A stretch of DNA of 64,000 nt from Streptomyces aidingensis (GTDB lineage: Bacteria > Actinomycetota > Actinomycetes > Streptomycetales > Streptomycetaceae), in contig NZ_FOLM01000006.1 in NCBI RefSeq assembly GCF_900112355.1, positions 248,001-312,000 of the forward strand. The letters run 5' to 3'. The notes beneath the pieces were generated by a model. That model saw only the letters and a list, made by a program, of their open reading frames with translations. It was not told where the DNA came from and did no database searches. Shown here one piece after another: positions 1 to 7,636 of this stretch. Each line of letters starts with the position of its first letter. Position 1 is the stretch's first letter. The position numbers and the translations under genes were made by a program.

Positions 1-1
1 G

Positions 2-103
2 GCCACCTACGAGATCGTCATCACCGACGACCACGGGCGGCGGATCTGCACCGCCCGCCTCACCTGCGCGCTCCGCGACAACCCCGACCTGCCCCGGAAC
101 TGA
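2..103 (+). CDS. PaaI/hotdog-type thioesterase, C-terminal fragment
   Basis: Only the last 33 codons before the TGA at 101-103 are in the window; the start lies outside. The visible tail (a beta strand ending EIVITDD, then RRICTARLTCALR) resembles the final two strands of hotdog-fold PaaI-type acyl-CoA thioesterases, where a Cys-Thr-Ala-Arg-Leu-Thr segment commonly closes the fold. That is a family resemblance on a short stretch only, so the function is tentative. The gene converges on livF and shares a hairpin terminator with it. Confidence 0.5.
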   Translation, partial: ATYEIVITDDHGRRICTARLTCALRDNPDLPRN

Positions 104-123
104 CACCACCGGGCCCGACGAGC

Positions 124-158
124 CCGGGCCGGGACGCCCGCCGCACGTCCCGGCCCGG
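124..158. terminator. Bidirectional hairpin terminator between converging genes
   Basis: A perfect 13-bp inverted repeat (CCGGGCCGGGACG at 124-136 and its complement at 146-158) encloses a 9-nt loop. It sits between the stop of the thioesterase-like gene at 103 and the stop of livF at 165, so it can terminate both. There is no U-tract. Confidence 0.7.
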
Positions 159-164
159 CAGCCC

Positions 165-989
165 TCAGCCCCGCCCGGCCTCCGCCTCGGCCTCGGCCTC
201 GGCCTCCACATGCTCGCCCAGATACGCCGCCCGGATCCGCGGATCCGACAACAGCTCACCGGCCGGCCCCGACATCACCAGCTCACCCGTCTCCAGCACA
301 TAACCCCGGTCCGCGAGCTGCAACGCCTGCGTGGCGTTCTGCTCCACCAGCAGCAGCGTGGTGCCCTGCTCGTTGATCTCCCGCAGAATCCCGAAAATCT
401 GCTGCACGATCAACGGCGCCAGCCCCATCGACGGCTCGTCCAGCAGCAACAGCTCCGGCTTGCCCATCAACGCCCGCCCGATCGCCAGCATCTGCTGCTC
501 ACCACCGGAAAGCGTCCCCGCCACCTGCCTGCGCCGCTCGTGCAGCCGCGGAAACAGCGCGAACACCCGCTCCAGATCCGCCGGATCCGGACGCCGCAGC
601 CGGTAGGCACCCATATGCAGGTTCTCCAGCACCGTCATCCGGCCGAACACCCGCCGCCCCTCCGGCACATGCCCCAGACCGAACCGCACCAGCTGATGCG
701 ACGTGATGCCGTCGATCCGCTCGCCATGCAGCAGCACCTCGCCCGAGCGCGGCGCCAGCATGCCGGAAACCGTCTTCAGCGTGGTGGACTTGCCCGCCCC
801 ATTGGCACCCAGCAGAGCCACCACCTCACCACGGCGCACCTCCAGATCGACACCCTTCAAAGCCTCGATCGCGCCATAGCCAACATGCAGATCACGCAGC
901 TCCAGCAACGGCGGCCCATCCGGCCCCGGCCCGGAACCAGGACCCGGACCCGGCTCCGGCCGCTTCTCCAGCGACGGCTTCGCACTCAT
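165..989 (-). CDS. livF: Branched-chain amino-acid ABC transporter, ATP-binding protein LivF
   Basis: Cytoplasmic ATPase of a LivKHMGF-type importer, 274 aa. After a Pro/Gly-rich N-terminal tail of about 25 residues comes a full ABC domain: Walker A GANGAGKST, ABC signature LSGGEQQ, Walker B LLLLDEPSMGL, and the switch His region (LLVEQN). The Glu-Gln-Asn after the H-loop strand is typical of LivF rather than LivG. The start overlaps the livG stop by 4 bases (ATGA), so it is translationally coupled as the last gene of a five-gene operon. The C-terminus is a run of alternating Glu and Ala. Confidence 0.93.
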   Translation of the reverse strand: MSAKPSLEKRPEPGPGPGSGPGPDGPPLLELRDLHVGYGAIEALKGVDLEVRRGEVVALLGANGAGKSTTLKTVSGMLAPRSGEVLLHGERIDGITSHQLVRFGLGHVPEGRRVFGRMTVLENLHMGAYRLRRPDPADLERVFALFPRLHERRRQVAGTLSGGEQQMLAIGRALMGKPELLLLDEPSMGLAPLIVQQIFGILREINEQGTTLLLVEQNATQALQLADRGYVLETGELVMSGPAGELLSDPRIRAAYLGEHVEAEAEAEAEAGRG

Positions 990-1885
990 GCCCGCTCCTC
1001 GCCCTCGTCCCCGGCCCCGGCTCCCCCGCGCCCGGACAGCATCCCGGTCACCACCGCGGTGTCCTCCGCCGAGGACGAACCCAGATACGCCTCGATCACC
1101 GCCGGATCCCGCTGCACCTCACCCGGCGTGCCCTCGGCGATCTTCCGGCCGAAATTCAGCACCATCACCCGGTCCGCCACCGACATCACCAGCCGCATGT
1201 CATGCTCGATCAGCAGCACACTCACCGACAGCTCCGCATTGATCCGGCGGATCAACTCCTCCAGATCCCGCTTCTCCGTCGGATTCGTACCCGCCGCCGG
1301 CTCATCCAGCAGCAGCAGCTCCGGCTCCGTCGCCAGCGCCCGCGCAATCTCCAGCCGCCGCTGCTCCCCATAGCTCAGCGAAGAGGCCAGCTCGTTCAGC
1401 CGGTGCCCCAGCCCCACGAACCGCATCACCTCATGCGCCCTGCGGTCGCTCTCCCGCTCCGCCCGCCGGGCATGCGGCAACCCCAGCATGATCGACACCG
1501 GATCCGTCTTCTGCCGCGTCTCCACCGCGATCTTCACATTCTCCAGCGCCGTCAGCGCGCCGAACAACCGGATGTTCTGGAACGTACGGGCCAGCCCCAG
1601 CCGGCTCACCCGGAACGGCTTCCGCCCGCGCAGCTCATGCTCACCACCCCGCCCCGGCCGGAACCGGATACGCCCCTCCTGCGGCACATAAGCCCCGGTC
1701 AGCGAATTGAACAGCGACGTCTTACCAGCCCCGTTCGGGCCGATCACCGCCAGCACCTCGCCCCGGCGCATCCGCAGATCCACCCGGTCCAGCGACGTCA
1801 GACCGCCGAACCGCAGCGTCACCCCGGACACCTCCAGCACATGACCGTCCACGGCCACCGCCCGCCCCGCCATCTCCGTCGTCAT
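986..1885 (-). CDS. livG: Branched-chain amino-acid ABC transporter, ATP-binding protein LivG
   Basis: Second ATPase of the importer, 299 aa. Walker A is GPNGAGKTS, the signature is LSYGEQR and Walker B is LLLLDEPAAGTNP; the Ala-Gly-Thr-Asn-Pro extension and the following LIEHDM switch-His segment are typical of LivG. It pairs with LivF to power the LivH-LivM channel. Its start at 1885 overlaps the livM stop by 4 bases and its stop overlaps the livF start. The C-terminal 30 residues are a Gly/Ala/Glu-rich tail beyond the usual family end. Confidence 0.93.
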   Translation of the reverse strand: MTTEMAGRAVAVDGHVLEVSGVTLRFGGLTSLDRVDLRMRRGEVLAVIGPNGAGKTSLFNSLTGAYVPQEGRIRFRPGRGGEHELRGRKPFRVSRLGLARTFQNIRLFGALTALENVKIAVETRQKTDPVSIMLGLPHARRAERESDRRAHEVMRFVGLGHRLNELASSLSYGEQRRLEIARALATEPELLLLDEPAAGTNPTEKRDLEELIRRINAELSVSVLLIEHDMRLVMSVADRVMVLNFGRKIAEGTPGEVQRDPAVIEAYLGSSSAEDTAVVTGMLSGRGGAGAGDEGEERA

Positions 1886-3273
1886 ACCCGCCTGCCCTCC
1901 GACGTGCCCAGCGAGTCCGCTCCGCCGGCACCCTCCTCGGCCATCTCCAGCTCACGCCTGCGCCGCCTGGAGGGCAGCAGACCCTGCGGCCGGTAGATCA
2001 TCATCACCACCAGCAGCGCCCCCAGATACATAAAACGGTCCTGGGCCGGCACCTGGTCCCGCATCGCCTCCGGCAGCCAGATCAGAATCGCCGCACCCAG
2101 CAGCACACCCGGAATCGAACCCATCCCGCCGAAAATCACATACGACAGCACCAGAATGGAGAACAGCAGCACAAACAACTCGGAATTGATGAACCCCAGC
2201 TTGCTGGCATAAATCACCCCGGCCACACCCGACGTCGACGCCCCGATGGCAAACGCCAGCAGCTTGAACCGCACCGTGTCCACCCCGGTCGCGGCAGCCG
2301 CCACCTCATCCTCCCGGATCGCCGTCCACGCCCGGCCCACCCGCGAATGCTCCAACCGCAGGAAAAGGAAAATCAGCAGCGCAATCACCACCAGCAGCAG
2401 CCAGTAGTACGGCACCGGATCCAGACCCCAGCGATAACTCCAGAAACCCAGATCGATCTCGAACCGGTCCACCGACGCACCCGAAGTACCGCCAGTCGTG
2501 TCCCGCCAGTTCCGCGCCGCCAGATACACCATCTCATGAAAACCCAGCGTCACAATCGCCAGATAGTCACCGCGCAACCGCAACGTCGGCGCACCCAGCA
2601 GCACCCCCGCGACCAGACACGTCACCACCGCAACCGGAATCACCAGGAAATTGTTCAGCACCACCGGCGGCTCCACCGGAAGCGAACCCGTCCAGTACGC
2701 CGCACTGTACGCACCGATCGCAAAAAACGCGATAAACCCCAAATCCAGCATGCCGGCCCAGCCCACCACCACATTCAGGCCGATCACCAGCAGCACATAA
2801 ATACCGATCTGGTCCACCAGCACCTGCTGCCAGTGCCGGGTCACCAGCAACGGCAGCAGCACCAGGAACACCGCCAGCGCGGTCAGCGCCGCCACCCGCA
2901 CCCACGGCAGCGACCGCCACAACTCCCGGCCCCGGCCCAGCGGACCCGACGCCCCGGCACGGGCCCCCTCCCGCACACCCGCCCAGCCCGCGGCGAGCTG
3001 CTCACTCACAAACTCCCGCAGCACCCACACCAGCAGGGCACCGCCCAGCCAGATCCACATCCCGGTACCGGTGGTGTTCTCCTTCAGCGCCAGGAAAATA
3101 TCCGAGCTGCTGCCCTCCCGGCCGGTGACCTGCGCGCCCAGCAGAGCCGTGCCCAGCAGAGCGGCCAGCCGCCTCCAGCGCGGCTGCTGATACCAGCGGG
3201 TCGCACGCAGCCGCGCCGCCGCCGACATGTCCGGGCCGCCGCCCTTGCCCCGGGAAACCGTTGTCGCCTTCAT
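1882..3273 (-). CDS. livM: Branched-chain amino-acid ABC transporter, permease LivM
   Basis: Integral membrane permease, 463 aa. I start it at the ATG at 3273 because this ATG overlaps the livH stop (ATGA), as at the other junctions of this operon; a longer frame reaches 3363 but would run back into livH. The first 130 residues add extra hydrophobic segments before the usual LivM core, which begins near DQIGIYVLLVIGLNVVVGWAGMLDLG, a hallmark of LivM-type permeases. The EAA-like loop region (SRVGRAWTAIREDEVAAAATG) is present. The C-terminus is Arg/Glu-rich and cytoplasmic. Confidence 0.9.
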   Translation of the reverse strand: MKATTVSRGKGGGPDMSAAARLRATRWYQQPRWRRLAALLGTALLGAQVTGREGSSSDIFLALKENTTGTGMWIWLGGALLVWVLREFVSEQLAAGWAGVREGARAGASGPLGRGRELWRSLPWVRVAALTALAVFLVLLPLLVTRHWQQVLVDQIGIYVLLVIGLNVVVGWAGMLDLGFIAFFAIGAYSAAYWTGSLPVEPPVVLNNFLVIPVAVVTCLVAGVLLGAPTLRLRGDYLAIVTLGFHEMVYLAARNWRDTTGGTSGASVDRFEIDLGFWSYRWGLDPVPYYWLLLVVIALLIFLFLRLEHSRVGRAWTAIREDEVAAAATGVDTVRFKLLAFAIGASTSGVAGVIYASKLGFINSELFVLLFSILVLSYVIFGGMGSIPGVLLGAAILIWLPEAMRDQVPAQDRFMYLGALLVVMMIYRPQGLLPSRRRRRELEMAEEGAGGADSLGTSEGRRV

Positions 3274-4193
3274 GCCGCCCTCGCAACCCGCTCGCCGAGA
3301 ATGCCCGTCGGCCGGAACATCAGCACCAGCACCAGCACCGCGAACGCGCCCACGTACCGCCACTCGTCACCCACCAGATCGACCGTGAACGCCTCCACCA
3401 CACCGAGCAGCAGACCGCCCAGCATCGCGCCGCGCACATTGCCGATCCCGCCCAGCACCGCCGCGGCGAACGCCGTGACACCCGGCAGAAAGCCCATGGT
3501 GGGAAACACCTGCACATTCGTGCCGAACAAGAAACCGGCCACACCGCCCATCAGGCCCCCCAGCACAAAGGTGCGGGAAACCACCTTGTCGATGTCCACG
3601 CCCATCAACGAGGCCACCTCGGGATCCTGGGCCACCGCCCGGATACCGGATCCCAGCTTGGTGCGGTTCACCACATAATCCACACCCAGCAGCATCACCA
3701 CCGCCGAGCCCAGAATGAGAAGCTGCGTGATATTGAGCGAAGTACCGAAAACAGTCAGCACCCGCTTGTTCTCATAGGCGGAAGGCATCGGCACCGCGTT
3801 CCGGCCAAAAATCTTGCCCGCCAGGTTGTAAAGAAAGAACGAAGCACCGATCGCCGTGATCAGAAAAACCAGACGCGGCGCCCGGCGTCTGCGCAACGGC
3901 CGGTAGGCGACCTTCTCCAAGAAATACGCCACCGTACCGCCCAGCGCCGCACCGCCCGCCATGCCCAGCAGCACATAGCCGACCGACTGCACCCCGGACG
4001 GAGCCGCGACCGGCTCCACCAGAGTCAGCACAATCAGGCCACCGAAGCCGCCCGCCATGAAAACCTCGCTGTGCGCGAAGTTGAGCAATTGCAGAACACC
4101 GTAAACAAGCGTGTAACCGATGGCGATCACGGCATAAAGCGAGCCGAGCACCATACCCAGGACAAAAACATCCCAGATGTCGTTGATGGTCAT
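3270..4193 (-). CDS. livH: Branched-chain amino-acid ABC transporter, permease LivH
   Basis: Integral membrane permease, 307 aa, partner of LivM. I choose the ATG at 4193 over the in-frame GTG at 4217 because AAGGA lies about 10 nt upstream of the ATG, whereas the GTG has no clear ribosome-binding site. Typical motifs are GSLYAVIAIGYTLVYGVLQLLNFAH near the N-terminus and the cytoplasmic loop RAVAQDPEVASLMGVDIDKV. It is separated from livK by about 140 bp containing a strong hairpin, and is coupled to livM. Confidence 0.92.
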   Translation of the reverse strand: MTINDIWDVFVLGMVLGSLYAVIAIGYTLVYGVLQLLNFAHSEVFMAGGFGGLIVLTLVEPVAAPSGVQSVGYVLLGMAGGAALGGTVAYFLEKVAYRPLRRRRAPRLVFLITAIGASFFLYNLAGKIFGRNAVPMPSAYENKRVLTVFGTSLNITQLLILGSAVVMLLGVDYVVNRTKLGSGIRAVAQDPEVASLMGVDIDKVVSRTFVLGGLMGGVAGFLFGTNVQVFPTMGFLPGVTAFAAAVLGGIGNVRGAMLGGLLLGVVEAFTVDLVGDEWRYVGAFAVLVLVLMFRPTGILGERVARAA

Positions 4194-4262
4194 CGAGGGC
4201 ACATCCTTGTGAGGCACCGCCGCCGGGCCGGCTCGGCCGGGGACGACAGTGGCAGGCGGAGC

Positions 4263-4292
4263 GGCGGGGCGTGGGATCGGCCACGCCCCGCC
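4263..4292 (-). promoter_or_regulatory. Intra-operon hairpin between livK and livH
   Basis: A perfect 12-bp stem (GGCGGGGCGTGG at 4263-4274 and its complement at 4281-4292) with a 6-nt loop lies between the livK stop and the livH start. Such hairpins after a binding-protein gene are known to stabilise the upstream mRNA and partly terminate, giving more binding protein than permease. That role is inferred here. Confidence 0.6.
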
Positions 4293-4336
4293 TCAGCACG
4301 CGTTGTGTCCGGTCGGGGAGAACGGCGTCGCCGCCG

Positions 4337-5497
4337 TCAGCCGCCGACCACGTCCGTGACGTTCCCCAGCGCGGTGATCGCCCCACCGGTCGCCTGGTAC
4401 AGATAGATCCCCGAACCGTTGTACTCACCGGTCTCGGTGAAGCTCAGCGTCTTCGCCACACCCTCATGCGTACCGGCCGCCAGCGCCTCGTACACCGACT
4501 TGGCGTCCGCACCGTCACCCAGCTCCGCCACCGCCTCGATGATCATCTGCGTGGCGTCGTACGCCTCCGGCGAATACGTGCCCGGCTCGGCATCGAACTC
4601 CGCCGTGTACCGGTCGATGAAGTCCTGCCCCTTCTCATCCGTGGACAGATCACGGCACGGGCAGGAGAAATACCAGCCCTCCGCCGCATCCCCCGCCAGC
4701 GACAGGAACTGCGGGTCCTTCACCCCGTCACCGCCCAGCGCCAGGCCCTCGTAACCGGCCTCCTTCAGCTTCACCGCCAGCGGACCCGCCTGCGCGTAGT
4801 AGCCCGTGTAGGCCACCGCCTCCGCACCCGACTCCGTCACCGTGCGCGCGATACCGCTGTGGTCCACCGTGTCGTCCGGCACGCTCTCCCGCACCACCTC
4901 GACACCGGCCTCCTCCAGATGCGACTGCGCCACATCCGCCAGACCCGCCGCATAGTCACCGGTGTCATCGATCACCACAGCCTTGGTGACACCCTCCGAC
5001 ACAAAGAAGTCCGAAATCGCCTTGCCCTGCTCGGCATCGTTCGGCACGCCCCGCAGGAACGTCGCGAAGCCCTTCTCGGTCAGATCGGGGCGCGTCGCCG
5101 ACGGGGTCAGCGCCGCGATACCGGCCTCGGCGTAGTTCGGCGCCGCGACCTCCGCGGCGCCCGAGAACGCCGGGCCCACCACGGCGATCACACCGGCGTC
5201 GATGGCCGACTGGGCGGCGGCGGTCGCCTTGCCCGGCTCACCCCCGTCATCCGCCTCGACCAGCTCGAACTCGACGTCGTAGTCGCCGGACTCGTTGGCC
5301 TCCTGGATGGCCAGCTTGACGCCGTTCACCATGTTGACGCCGAGCTGGACGTTGTCCCCCGACAGCGGACCCTGATAGGCGATCTTGAAAGTCGAGCCGT
5401 CCCCTCCGCCGCCGTCGCCGTCATCACTGCAGGCAGTGAGGGCGAGGGCACCGACCGCGAAAGGTATCGCGAATTTCACGAGCCTCTTGGTGAGCAT
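4337..5497 (-). CDS. livK: Branched-chain amino-acid ABC transporter, substrate-binding lipoprotein LivK
   Basis: Extracytoplasmic binding protein, 386 aa. The N-terminus MLTKRLVKFAIPFAVGALAL is followed by the lipobox LTAC, so Cys23 would be lipidated and anchored outside the membrane. A short Asp/Gly linker leads to a periplasmic-binding-protein type I fold with KIAYQGPLSGDNVQLG and the VGPAFSGAAEVAAPNYAEAG region typical of Leu/Ile/Val receptors. AGGGGG lies 6 nt before the ATG. It is the first gene of the operon, and its substrate class is inferred from family and context. Confidence 0.92.
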   Translation of the reverse strand: MLTKRLVKFAIPFAVGALALTACSDDGDGGGGDGSTFKIAYQGPLSGDNVQLGVNMVNGVKLAIQEANESGDYDVEFELVEADDGGEPGKATAAAQSAIDAGVIAVVGPAFSGAAEVAAPNYAEAGIAALTPSATRPDLTEKGFATFLRGVPNDAEQGKAISDFFVSEGVTKAVVIDDTGDYAAGLADVAQSHLEEAGVEVVRESVPDDTVDHSGIARTVTESGAEAVAYTGYYAQAGPLAVKLKEAGYEGLALGGDGVKDPQFLSLAGDAAEGWYFSCPCRDLSTDEKGQDFIDRYTAEFDAEPGTYSPEAYDATQMIIEAVAELGDGADAKSVYEALAAGTHEGVAKTLSFTETGEYNGSGIYLYQATGGAITALGNVTDVVGG

Positions 5498-5864
5498 GCA
5501 AACCCCCTGGACGAGTCCAGATCAGACGTCACCGCACGGGACCCGTGCTCAGGCGCACACTGGTGCGGCGTGCAGCGGAATCTATTGCCTTCACACAGAT
5601 CACACATAGACGGCCGAACCAGATGTGATCGCCTCGTGACCTCCGCCATGTGCCGGAAACAGAACGCGACACACCGCTGAGCGGACATCCGCGACAACCG
5701 CGCCACAGGCCCCCCGCACCACCAAAACCGCTGATCAGACCCCAAGTTGAAGACCTGCCCAGGGGCCAGGGACGGCAAACGGGGACGCCCCCGGATTCCC
5801 CATCCGGACACGCCCCCGCTTGTCGTGATCAGAACAGCGATTTGCGTCTGTGACTAAGGTGCGT
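5498..5864. promoter_or_regulatory. livK upstream intergenic region with inverted repeats
   Basis: These 367 bp have no convincing gene. On the minus strand a possible -10 box TAGATT (plus positions 5579-5584) lies about 80 bp before livK. Two inverted repeats flank it: GCACGGG-A-CCCGTGC at 5534-5548, and GATCACA at 5598-5604 facing TGTGATC at 5624-5630. These could be operator half-sites for a regulator of the liv operon. A weak 6-bp hairpin at 5791-5807 could end the ANTAR gene. All of this is suggestive only. Confidence 0.35.
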
Positions 5865-6533
5865 TCACTTCTTTTGCTGCTGACGCCGCTCCTCGGCATC
5901 GGCGAGAATGGCCTCCGCCACCTGCTTCATGGACAGCCGCCGGTCCATCGAGGTCTTCTGAATCCAGCGGAACGCGGCCGGCTCGGTCAGCCCGTACTGC
6001 GTCTGCAGCACACTCTTGGCCCGGTCCACCAGCTTCCGGGTCTCCAGCCGCTGAGTGAGATCGTGCACCTCCGAGGAGAGCGCCCGCAGCTCCGTGAACC
6101 GGGACACCGCGATCTCGATCGCGGGCACCACATCACTCTTGGAGAACGGCTTCACCAGATACGCCATGGCCCCCGCGTCCCGGGCCCGCTCGACCAGCTC
6201 CCGCTGCGAGAACGCGGTCAGCATCAGCACCGGCGCGATGTTCTCACCGGCGATCTTCTCGGCCGCCGAGATGCCGTCCATCACCGGCATCTTCACGTCC
6301 AGAATGACCAGATCCGGCTTGTGCTCCCGAGCCAGGTCCACGGCCGTCTGACCGTCCCCCGCCTCGCCCACCACGGTGTAGCCCTCTTCTTCGAGCATCT
6401 CTTTCAGGTCGAGCCTGATCAGCGCTTCGTCCTCGGCGATGACCACACGAGTGGTCTGCGGCGGTACGTGCTCGCTGGACTCTTCTGCCTCAACCGCCTC
6501 AACGGAAGGCTCAGGGACGTCGGCGGTGCTCAC
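5865..6533 (-). CDS. ANTAR-domain response regulator (PdtaR-like)
   Basis: Two-component response regulator of 222 aa that acts on RNA rather than DNA. The receiver domain (about residues 28-145) has the acidic pocket in IAEDEAL, phospho-acceptor Asp79 in LVILDVKMP, and the conserved Lys in VKPFSKSD. A coiled linker is followed by a C-terminal ANTAR domain (about 160-215, with RKLVDRAKSVLQTQYGL and the AFRWIQKTSM signature), which binds paired hairpins and antiterminates. I use the GTG at 6533, preceded by GAGGAG, instead of the ATG at 6563, because the shorter N-terminus fits Streptomyces homologues as I recall them. No partner histidine kinase is adjacent. Confidence 0.9.
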   Translation of the reverse strand: MSTADVPEPSVEAVEAEESSEHVPPQTTRVVIAEDEALIRLDLKEMLEEEGYTVVGEAGDGQTAVDLAREHKPDLVILDVKMPVMDGISAAEKIAGENIAPVLMLTAFSQRELVERARDAGAMAYLVKPFSKSDVVPAIEIAVSRFTELRALSSEVHDLTQRLETRKLVDRAKSVLQTQYGLTEPAAFRWIQKTSMDRRLSMKQVAEAILADAEERRQQQKK

Positions 6534-6590
6534 AATGCTCCTCAGCTCATGCCAACCGGGCATGAAAGACTGTACCCACCTCCTGTATGT

Positions 6591-6618
6591 TTGAGGTACG
6601 GCGGGTTTCCGCTAGCCT
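6591..6618 (+). promoter_or_regulatory. Possible promoter of the tRNA
   Basis: TTGAGG (6591-6596) and TAGCCT (6613-6618) are spaced by 16 bases and lie 16 bases before the tRNA 5' end. This resembles the HrdB-type consensus of Streptomyces. No transcription start is known from the sequence. Confidence 0.4.
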
Positions 6619-6633
6619 TGAATTGCAAGGTAA

Positions 6634-6706
6634 GCCCCGGTACTCCAGCGGTAGAGAGACGGTGCTCAAACCACCGACAGCGTGGGTTCGAATCCCACCC
6701 GGGGTA
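6634..6706 (+). tRNA. Class-I tRNA with CAA anticodon (nominal tRNA-Leu)
   Basis: 73 nt that fold as a cloverleaf. The 7-bp acceptor is GCCCCGG/CCGGGGT with a terminal G-U and discriminator A6706. The anticodon stem is CGGTG/CACCG with loop CTCAAAC (anticodon CAA, reading UUG), the variable loop is 5 nt (ACAGC), and the T arm is GTGGG-TTCGAAT-CCCAC. The D arm is irregular (3 bp, CTC/GAG, with an extra base). CCA is not encoded. A CAA anticodon formally means leucine, but bacterial tRNA-Leu is class II with a long variable arm, which this gene lacks. It could be mischarged, carry another amino acid, or be a decaying tRNA-like element. Confidence 0.75.
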
Positions 6707-6710
6707 CCTC

Positions 6711-6727
6711 ACCTTCATTTCGAAGGT
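6711..6727 (+). terminator. Possible tRNA terminator hairpin
   Basis: ACCTTC (6711-6716) pairs with GAAGGT (6722-6727) across a 5-nt loop, starting 4 bases after the tRNA. The stem is short, so the assignment is weak. Confidence 0.3.
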
Positions 6728-6826
6728 TGGGCCTCCGTTGGGGCGGGCAACACGAGCGCTTACACGTTCGAGTGAAAACCGCCGGTATCGCCGCATGTGA
6801 CCTTCCGGCGAACCACGCTCCTGGGT

Positions 6827-7600
6827 GTGTATGACCTCACAACACGCAAGCGGGTACTGTCACTTCTCGGCCAGGGGTACAGCCTCAATACGGTGAGCAA
6901 GCAGACGGGGATTTCCAGGTCTGCCATCCGCGCCTGGCGTGACGCCGGCCCGGAGCCGAAGACCGGGCAGCGGTCGCTCTGTCCGCGCTGCACCCGGCCT
7001 CGCAGAGGGCCGGAGGACCGCACCGCCTACGCCTATCTCCTCGGGCTCTATCTGGGCGACGGGTGCATCAGTCGGCTTGCCAGGACCTACAGTCTGCGGA
7101 TCGCCTGCGCCGATGCCTGGCCAGGTCTGATCGACGCCTGCGAGGCGGCCATGACTGCCGTGCGGCCGGACAACCGCGTCAACCGCGTGCGGCGGCAGGG
7201 CTGCACGATGGTCACCTCGCACAGCAATCACTGGCCGTGTCTGTTCCCGCAGCACGGCCCGGGCCGCAAGCACGAACGCCGGATCGTGCTGGAGGACTGG
7301 CAGCGGGAGATCGTTGACGGGCAGCCCTGGGAGTTCGTCCGCGGGCTGATCCACTCCGACGGCTGCCGGGTGACCAACTGGACCACACGCACGGTCGGCG
7401 GCGAACCCAGGCGCTACGAGTACCCGCGGTACTTCTTCACCAATGCCTCGGACGACATCCGGGGGCTGTTCACCCGCGCCCTGGACGGTCTGGGCGTGGA
7501 GTGGCGCAGTCTGCGGCAGAGCCGCAGGGCACAGACCCTGTCCATCGCCCGGCGCGGATCCGTGGCGCTGATGGATGCGCATGTGGGGGCGAAGTTCTGA
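6827..7600 (+). CDS. Free-standing LAGLIDADG-type homing-endonuclease-like protein with N-terminal HTH
   Basis: 257 aa from the GTG at 6827 (an in-frame GTG at 6797 is possible; neither has a strong ribosome-binding site). The first 35 residues form a resolvase-like helix-turn-helix (GYSLNTVSKQTGISRSAIRAW), followed by a CPRC knuckle. Two LAGLIDADG-like motifs follow: AYLLGLYLGDGCIS (about residues 70-83) and FVRGLIHSDGC (about 173-183). Both keep the acidic residue that binds the catalytic metal, so it could be an active monomeric two-motif endonuclease. There is no intron or intein around it; it begins about 120 bp after the odd tRNA. A DNA-binding regulator built on this fold is the alternative. 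Confidence 0.72.
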   Translation: MYDLTTRKRVLSLLGQGYSLNTVSKQTGISRSAIRAWRDAGPEPKTGQRSLCPRCTRPRRGPEDRTAYAYLLGLYLGDGCISRLARTYSLRIACADAWPGLIDACEAAMTAVRPDNRVNRVRRQGCTMVTSHSNHWPCLFPQHGPGRKHERRIVLEDWQREIVDGQPWEFVRGLIHSDGCRVTNWTTRTVGGEPRRYEYPRYFFTNASDDIRGLFTRALDGLGVEWRSLRQSRRAQTLSIARRGSVALMDAHVGAKF

Positions 7601-7636
7601 TCGTTCTGAGCGCCAGGTGCCGCGGGGGCGCCGGGG

